Source: Spirochaetaceae bacterium (GTDB taxonomy: Bacteria; Spirochaetota; Spirochaetia; Treponematales; Rectinemataceae). From it: 10,024 nt of DNA. Under the pieces are notes generated by a model. That model was given only the letters and a program-made list of their open reading frames with translations, was not told the origin of the DNA and searched no databases. The stretch is from assembly GCA_016794765.1 (NCBI GenBank), contig JAEUJG010000109.1, positions 1-10,024 on the forward strand, read 5' to 3'. Position numbers and translations under genes: made by a program. Below are positions 6,597 through 10,024 of this stretch, in pieces (within the stretch, counting starts at the first letter, position 1; each line of letters starts with the position of its first letter).

Positions 6597-8588
6597 TCAG
6601 TATGACGAACGGGAGCCTTCGAGTAAACCTGAGGCTGCTTTCGAGACTGTAATCCCAGGCGCCTGTCCGGCAAGGTCGAGCTGAAGTGGCGGATTGGAGC
6701 CCATTCGAGCCTCCGCCACCAAGGCCAGCTTCTCCAAACCCTTGCCTAGCCGCCCGAGTTCGGTCGGTCGCTTTTGGGCAATCATCCTGAGACGGGAGGC
6801 GAGGGCCGCATAATCCGATCGGTACTTCGGATGCGCAAGCTTGCGGAGTCTGGCTAGGGCGAAGCTTTGCAGCCTGCCATCGGCGGCGCCGGACTCAAGA
6901 AGGCCGGTTGCCTCGGCACAGGCCTCGGCACTGTCCCTTGCGAGAAGAGGCTCGAGAAGGCCCGCGAGCGATTCTCGGAGCCCTGCAGGCAAACTCGCCG
7001 CGGCGACAGCCGCACCAGGCTCGAATACCAAGTGTCGAAAGGTCGGCAACTCCAGTAATCCTCCCGACCACACGAAACCTATGCATCGGTCTGATCGATA
7101 GAGGCGGCCGCCTTCCGGGATTTTGCCTTGGGGGGACAGGGCTTCCTCCTGGTTCTCTCGAGGCGACGGAATTTGAACCGGGTATTCTCTTTGGTCACCC
7201 GGGGACAGGGCTTCAATCAAGGTATTGGATGAAGGCAAGGCGAAAATCCGCTCGGGGGACAGTGCTGATGAGATGCAGGAAGAAAGCCTGAGCTCCGAGC
7301 GAAGGGCGCCAAGTTCTCCGTCACGAAGCAAGTCTCTGCGAGCAACGGCACATGACTCCGTACGTCGTTCCGCGATAAAGAGAAGTTCGCGATTCTTTAG
7401 GCGCCGCGCCGAACTCTGGCGACCTCCCCGATAGCGTACATACTCTGAGCTGCGAATGCGTACTTCGGCGCGGTCGGAAAGAAGATCATAGAGCTCTTCG
7501 GGCGGAACAATGCCCTCATCGTTGTAGGAAAGGACGATGCGCTTCGCGTCAATGCCGGCGAAGAGCTCCCGGAATGCGTTTGTAGCGTCGGTCTTCGAAC
7601 AAAAAGCGGAGCGACGCTGCATCCAGGATGGGTCGATGCCCGCCTTGCAACGAAAACTGCCGTCGGTGCGCCTTTCCTCGGAAACAGGCTTTCGATCCCA
7701 GCGAACGATCGTGTTGAGGAGGTGGTAATTGGAGCCGTACTGGTGCTGGTTGTAAGGCGGATCGAGATAGCAGAGGTCGACACTCCGGCCGCGGCAGAAT
7801 CGTGCGGCGTCGGAACGCTCGACATGGGCTGCCGGCCCCGGCCAGAGGGTGGGCGCCTCGAGGCGGATGGGTTTCAGGATGCGGCCAAGGGCGTCTTGCC
7901 CGTGGCCCCCGAACCCCTTGTGACAGGCCTTGAATACTCCTGATGTGTTGGCTTGGGTTGCCGCGGCATAAACAAGAGGGCCGAGCAGCAAAGCTCGCTC
8001 CATCGATCTCCTATAGAAAGAAGCCGATCGTGAAATTTGCCCGTAGCTGCCCACCGCTCGGGGACAGGGCTCTTCGATCGCCGCGGATTGGGGACAGAGC
8101 TCTTCTATCGCGTTTCTGGCTCGATCCAAAAACACGGCGTTCTCCGCGGTATAGAATAGCCGCTCCCGCCGCCAATCGGCACGAGCGGTGTCGGCGGGCG
8201 CATAATGCCGCGCCAGGTAGGGTTCATGGGGAAAATCATGGTTCTCGCGGGAGGGATGAAGCGCGTTTAGGCGCTCCAAAACGACCTCGAGCCCGCCTTC
8301 CTCGATAAACAGTCCGTCCAAGGCCTCCGCGGGCACGCCGAGCCAACAAGAGCAGACGAGGGCCGCATATTCCTCGGCGTCGGCCGCCTCGACCAGCCAG
8401 CCACGGGTCCGCGCCAATCGGCTCACGGAGCCGGAACCGGCGAAGGGATCGAGGAAGGTCCGTACCGGCTCGGTTTCCTCGATTTCGTCGAAAAGTGCAT
8501 CGAGAAAGGGAAGTAGAGCTCGCTTGTTGCCGATGTAGGCGATTAGGCGGGTTCCTGCGTAGGTTGCCGCCGGCCCCTCAAGGCTCAT
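6597..8588 (-). CDS. D12-class DNA adenine methyltransferase with C-terminal extension
   Basis: S-adenosylmethionine-dependent DNA N6-adenine methyltransferase (class alpha, D12/Dam-like), 663 residues. It has YIGNKR (18-23), SAM-binding motif I DPFAGSGS (47-54), catalytic motif IV DPPY (276-279) in YLDPPYNQHQYGSNY, SYNDEG (354-359), and RELLFI (400-405) ending the core. About 400 residues would be ordinary; the remaining 260 form a low-complexity linker (about 411-495) and a helical C-terminal region that I do not recognise. Five GGGGACAG copies lie in the frame: two within the core at about residues 160-179 (AIEELCPQSA/AIEEPCPRAV) and three in the linker (ALSP at 442, 460, 483). No restriction enzyme gene is adjacent, so it looks like an orphan methylase; target sequence unknown. 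The start is ATG 8588, overlapping the queD stop by 11 bases. An upstream in-frame TTG (8615) is less likely, and no strong ribosome site is seen, so translation is probably coupled to queD. The stop touches the chemoreceptor gene (TGATG). Confidence 0.9.
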   Translation of the reverse strand: MSLEGPAATYAGTRLIAYIGNKRALLPFLDALFDEIEETEPVRTFLDPFAGSGSVSRLARTRGWLVEAADAEEYAALVCSCWLGVPAEALDGLFIEEGGLEVVLERLNALHPSRENHDFPHEPYLARHYAPADTARADWRRERLFYTAENAVFLDRARNAIEELCPQSAAIEEPCPRAVGSYGQISRSASFYRRSMERALLLGPLVYAAATQANTSGVFKACHKGFGGHGQDALGRILKPIRLEAPTLWPGPAAHVERSDAARFCRGRSVDLCYLDPPYNQHQYGSNYHLLNTIVRWDRKPVSEERRTDGSFRCKAGIDPSWMQRRSAFCSKTDATNAFRELFAGIDAKRIVLSYNDEGIVPPEELYDLLSDRAEVRIRSSEYVRYRGGRQSSARRLKNRELLFIAERRTESCAVARRDLLRDGELGALRSELRLSSCISSALSPERIFALPSSNTLIEALSPGDQREYPVQIPSPRENQEEALSPQGKIPEGGRLYRSDRCIGFVWSGGLLELPTFRHLVFEPGAAVAAASLPAGLRESLAGLLEPLLARDSAEACAEATGLLESGAADGRLQSFALARLRKLAHPKYRSDYAALASRLRMIAQKRPTELGRLGKGLEKLALVAEARMGSNPPLQLDLAGQAPGITVSKAASGLLEGSRSSY
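6931..6938 (-). repeat. GGGGACAG element, one mismatch, in methyltransferase
   Basis: The minus strand reads AGGGACAGTGC and encodes RDSA in the C-terminal region. Its orientation is opposite to the other methyltransferase copies and it has one mismatch. It may be chance or a decayed copy. Confidence 0.3.
7132..7139 (+). repeat. GGGGACAG element 1 in methyltransferase linker
   Basis: An exact octamer followed by GGCTTCC. On the coding strand it gives EEALSPQG. It is 69 bases from the next copy. Confidence 0.8.
7201..7208 (+). repeat. GGGGACAG element 2 in methyltransferase linker
   Basis: An exact octamer followed by GGCTTCA, sharing 14 consecutive bases with the copy at 7132. On the coding strand it gives LIEALSPGD. 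Confidence 0.8.
7255..7262 (+). repeat. GGGGACAG element 3 in methyltransferase linker
   Basis: An exact octamer followed by TGCTGATG, 54 bases from the copy at 7201. On the coding strand it gives SSALSPER, so all three linker copies are read in the same frame. Confidence 0.8.
8060..8111 (+). repeat. 30-bp tandem duplication with two GGGGACAG elements
   Basis: Two units start at 8060 and 8090. Their first 22 bases match except at two positions (GGGGACAG, G or A, GCTCTTC, G or T, ATCGC), and the following eight bases differ. The coding strand gives two ten-residue units, AIEELCPQSA and AIEEPCPRAV. The octamer is read here in another frame (CP) than in the linker copies (SP). The duplication sits in a part of the methyltransferase between the SAM-binding and catalytic motifs, where length variation should be tolerated. 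Confidence 0.85.
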
Positions 8589-8937
8589 AGCGAGCCATGC
8601 TCGTCTCGGTCTCAAAAACCTCCACCGCTGAGAGGGGAGCCGAAGGCAAAAGCTCCAAGATGCCGTTGAAAATATATGTCGCGATTCGCTCGGCGCTCGG
8701 ATCGCCCTGGAAATAGTCGAGATCGTTGAGGAGGCTGTGGTCCAGGCGGTCGATCACCGCACGAAGCGCGCCCTTGAGTTCGCCAAAATCAAGGAGCATG
8801 CCGCCCGAATCGAGGCCTTCCCCGCGGGCAAAGGCGCGGACTCGATAGTTATGGCCGTGCAAGCGCTCACACTTGCCTTGGTAGTGCGACAAAAAATGGG
8901 CGGCGGCGAAGCTCGCCTCGACGCGGACCGTATACAT
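8578..8937 (-). CDS. queD: QueD, 6-carboxy-5,6,7,8-tetrahydropterin synthase
   Basis: Zinc enzyme of the 6-pyruvoyl-tetrahydropterin synthase/QueD family, 119 residues, the normal length. QueD converts dihydroneopterin triphosphate to 6-carboxytetrahydropterin in the queuosine (7-deazaguanine) pathway, in the cytoplasm. Zinc ligands are H14 (in AAAHFL) and H27 and H29 (LHGHNY). The catalytic cysteine is C23 in GKCERLHGHN. D66-H67 (LDHSLLND) supply the catalytic Asp/His pair, and E109/E111 near the C-terminus are the expected substrate-binding glutamates. The start is ATG 8937 with GGAGGT five bases upstream. It is the first gene of the minus-strand operon, its stop lying inside the methyltransferase start. 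No other queuosine gene is in view, so a pterin-synthase paralogue with another role cannot be excluded, but the motif set favours QueD. Confidence 0.9.
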   Translation of the reverse strand: MYTVRVEASFAAAHFLSHYQGKCERLHGHNYRVRAFARGEGLDSGGMLLDFGELKGALRAVIDRLDHSLLNDLDYFQGDPSAERIATYIFNGILELLPSAPLSAVEVFETETSMARYEP

Positions 8938-8942
8938 GCTGG

Positions 8943-8948
8943 ACCTCC
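8943..8948 (-). promoter_or_regulatory. queD ribosome binding site
   Basis: The minus strand reads GGAGGT, five bases before ATG 8937, a strong Shine-Dalgarno match that fixes the queD start. Confidence 0.75.
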
Positions 8949-8957
8949 GGCCTTATG

Positions 8958-8986
8958 ATTCTACCGAAGCGTGAAAGAAATGAAAA
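8958..8986 (-). promoter_or_regulatory. candidate promoter for the queD operon
   Basis: On the minus strand, TTTTCA (8981-8986) and TAGAAT (8958-8963) are separated by 17 bases: four of six and five of six matches to the sigma-70 consensus. Transcription would start near 8951, leaving a leader of only about 14 bases that just includes the ribosome site. The local AT-richness makes chance matches easier. Confidence 0.4.
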
Positions 8987-9038
8987 GCGAAGGATTTTGA
9001 TCTATAGTTATACTCAAGAGGCATGACATTGCCATGCC

Positions 9039-9046
9039 AAGGGGGT
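9039..9046 (+). promoter_or_regulatory. ribosome binding site deciding start of secreted protein gene
   Basis: AAGGGGGT lies five bases before ATG 9052. The earlier in-frame ATG at 9034 overlaps no such site and would put extra residues (MPRGFA) ahead of the signal peptide. Confidence 0.65.
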
Positions 9047-9051
9047 TTGCC

Positions 9052-9588
9052 ATGAAACGCAGCCTGCTGGCCGCCACTATGATTCTCCTTCTGGCCGTCC
9101 CGGCCTTTTCCCAACTCCGGCTTGATATCGGCATCGACATTCCGAAGGGCATCGGAACGGCGCTGAAGGGAAACGCCGAAATTTCCCAAGGCACGGTGGA
9201 CTTTTTCAACACATATTTCATACCCTTCCCGGAGGCATCCCTTCACTACCAGTTCGATCTGGGCATGGTGAAGCTGGGCCTCGGGGCGAGGGCTTTCACG
9301 CTGATTCTGGAAAGCGTGCTCTGGCCGAACGCCTTCGCCGAAGTTCATCTCGGCCCCGTCGTGATCGAAGCGCAGGCAGGCGGCGGAATCTTCGCGATGG
9401 CCGGACTCTTCAACAAGATCGATACCGGCAAGCTTTTCTTCCCCGACCTTTCGGTCTGGTACAAAATCGGAAAGAAGCAGAATTTCCGTCTCGGCCTCGG
9501 GGCGATGGGCTTCTACATGCCCGAAGTGACTACGGAAGGCATCGGCTTCGCCTACTATTTCGGGGGCAAGGCTGCGATCAACTTCTAG
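9052..9588 (+). CDS. Secreted, outer-membrane-barrel-like small protein
   Basis: Uncharacterised exported protein of 178 residues. It begins with a clear signal peptide: MKRS, a hydrophobic stretch (LLAATMILLLAVPAF) and a likely cleavage after AFS or FSQ at about residue 20-21. The mature part alternates hydrophobic and polar residues with many Gly and aromatic residues (LGLGARAFTL, VWYKIGKKQNFRLGLGAMGFY, GIGFAYYFGGKAAINF) and ends in Phe, all typical of a short outer-membrane beta-barrel. Strand count was not determined. The start at 9052 is set by the ribosome site and signal peptide. The gene is divergent from queD. AT-rich hexamers TATAGT (9003-9008) and TATACT (9009-9014) may serve as -10 boxes, but no good -35 was found. 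I do not recognise the family; function unknown. Confidence 0.75.
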   Translation: MKRSLLAATMILLLAVPAFSQLRLDIGIDIPKGIGTALKGNAEISQGTVDFFNTYFIPFPEASLHYQFDLGMVKLGLGARAFTLILESVLWPNAFAEVHLGPVVIEAQAGGGIFAMAGLFNKIDTGKLFFPDLSVWYKIGKKQNFRLGLGAMGFYMPEVTTEGIGFAYYFGGKAAINF

Positions 9589-9675
9589 GCCCCAAGCCGC
9601 GCGGCGCCTGAAGGCCCCGTTGCCCGGCGCTCCGTGTTGGCGTTGCGGTCCCGGGCTCAATACAAGGGCCAGTCC

Positions 9676-9704
9676 TTGATAGGCGCGGGCGCCGGTGCTA
9701 TGGT
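9676..9704 (+). promoter_or_regulatory. murE promoter, placed for a leaderless mRNA
   Basis: TTGATA (9676-9681) and TATGGT (9699-9704) are exactly 17 bases apart, five of six and four of six matches to sigma-70 consensus. ATG 9711 begins seven bases after the -10 box, where transcription should start, and no Shine-Dalgarno sequence precedes it. Confidence 0.5.
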
Positions 9705-9710
9705 AGCGCG

Positions 9711-10024
9711 ATGGAACGGAACCTCCGAGAAATTTGCCGCGGCCTCGAGCTTCTCGAGTGCCGCGGTCCTTTGGATGTCGCGATCGCCGGCTTGGCCTAT
9801 GACTCCCGGGCGGTCAAACCAGGCTATCTGTTTTTCGCCCTGCCGGGCCTCCACGCCGATGGTAGGCGCTTCATAGGCCCCGCCATCGCCGCCGGCGCCG
9901 TCGCCGTGATCCACGAAGGCGAACTCGAAAGCTACGACCCGTGGATCGCCTATCTCCGCGTTCCCTCGAGCCGTTACGCGATGTCGCCGGTCGCCGCCGC
10001 CTTCTTCGGGCATCCCAGCCGCTC
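9711..10024 (+). CDS. murE: MurE, UDP-MurNAc-tripeptide ligase (3' end outside window)
   Basis: N-terminal 104 codons of the ATP-dependent Mur ligase that adds the third amino acid (meso-diaminopimelate, lysine or, in some spirochaetes, ornithine) to UDP-MurNAc-L-Ala-D-Glu in cytoplasmic peptidoglycan synthesis. The reading MERNLREIC leads into GLAYDSRAVKPGYLFFALPG, then HADGRRFIGPAIAAGAVAVI, which is the conserved MurE uridine-binding N-domain (YDSR, V-PG-LFFA, G-DG--FI, A--GA-AV). The ATP-binding and ligase domains, and the residues that set amino acid choice, lie beyond the window. The start ATG 9711 fits the family's usual N-terminal length. MurF has a related N-domain, but the YDSR...VKPG spacing and DGRRFI favour MurE. 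Confidence 0.85.
   Translation, partial: MERNLREICRGLELLECRGPLDVAIAGLAYDSRAVKPGYLFFALPGLHADGRRFIGPAIAAGAVAVIHEGELESYDPWIAYLRVPSSRYAMSPVAAAFFGHPSR

Noticed and set aside
7160..7185. Minus-strand GGTTCAAATTCC, resembling a tRNA T-arm followed by a CCA-like end
   Set aside because: The T-loop is one base too long, the T-stem does not pair, and no acceptor or anticodon stem fits at the right distances; it is coding sequence of the methyltransferase linker.
7132..8097. CRISPR array reading of the repeated GGGGACAG copies
   Set aside because: Repeats are too short, spacing is irregular (54, 69, 30 and about 800 bases), and they lie inside an open coding frame with no cas genes.
9597..9643. GC-rich inverted repeats after the secreted protein gene
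   Set aside because: Several overlapping short pairings, none followed by T residues; no convincing terminator.
8953..9660. Minus-strand 235-residue open frame opposite the secreted protein gene
   Set aside because: No recognisable motif or ribosome site; the plus-strand gene has a signal peptide, ribosome site and barrel-like pattern.

Overview
The window is GC-rich bacterial chromosome with strongly G/C-ending codons, holding eight genes. Two run off the ends. The likely source is a spirochaete (Spirochaetota). This is an inference from the signal peptide ending in FSQ on a small outer-membrane-like protein, the chemoreceptor tip reading LLAMNAS, and general gene content; nothing in the window proves it.

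Left part (1-4063, + strand): the 3' part of a DEAD-box RNA helicase gene with an Arg/Gly/Asp-rich tail, then 14 bases later an 845-residue B12-binding-type radical SAM protein resembling the TIGR03960 family with a diverged C-terminal extension. The two look like one transcription unit.

Middle (4064-8950, - strand): a REP-associated tyrosine transposase (RAYT, Y1/HUH type) lies convergent to the radical SAM gene. A 260-base gene-free stretch carrying several copies of a short GGGGACAG element follows. Then comes a compact minus-strand operon transcribed from about 8950 leftwards: queD (queuosine pathway), a D12-class DNA adenine methyltransferase with an unusual long C-terminal extension, and a six-transmembrane chemoreceptor-like protein. 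The genes overlap or touch, which suggests coupled translation. The left part is visibly more GC-rich than the transposase-to-methyltransferase part.

Right part (8950-10024, + strand): a divergent promoter region, a small secreted beta-barrel-like protein, and the first 104 codons of murE (peptidoglycan synthesis), which has a promoter placed so that its mRNA may be leaderless.

The most interesting signal is the element GGGGACAG-N-GCT. Seven exact octamers and two one-mismatch copies occur within about 3.4 kb: three next to the transposase, five inside the methyltransferase reading frame, and one mismatch copy near the methyltransferase 3' end. Within each of the two methyltransferase clusters the spacings (54, 69 and 30 bases) are multiples of three, so the copies add repeated peptides (ALSP three times; a ten-residue repeat twice) without breaking the frame. 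This looks like a RAYT-linked miniature element able to sit inside genes.
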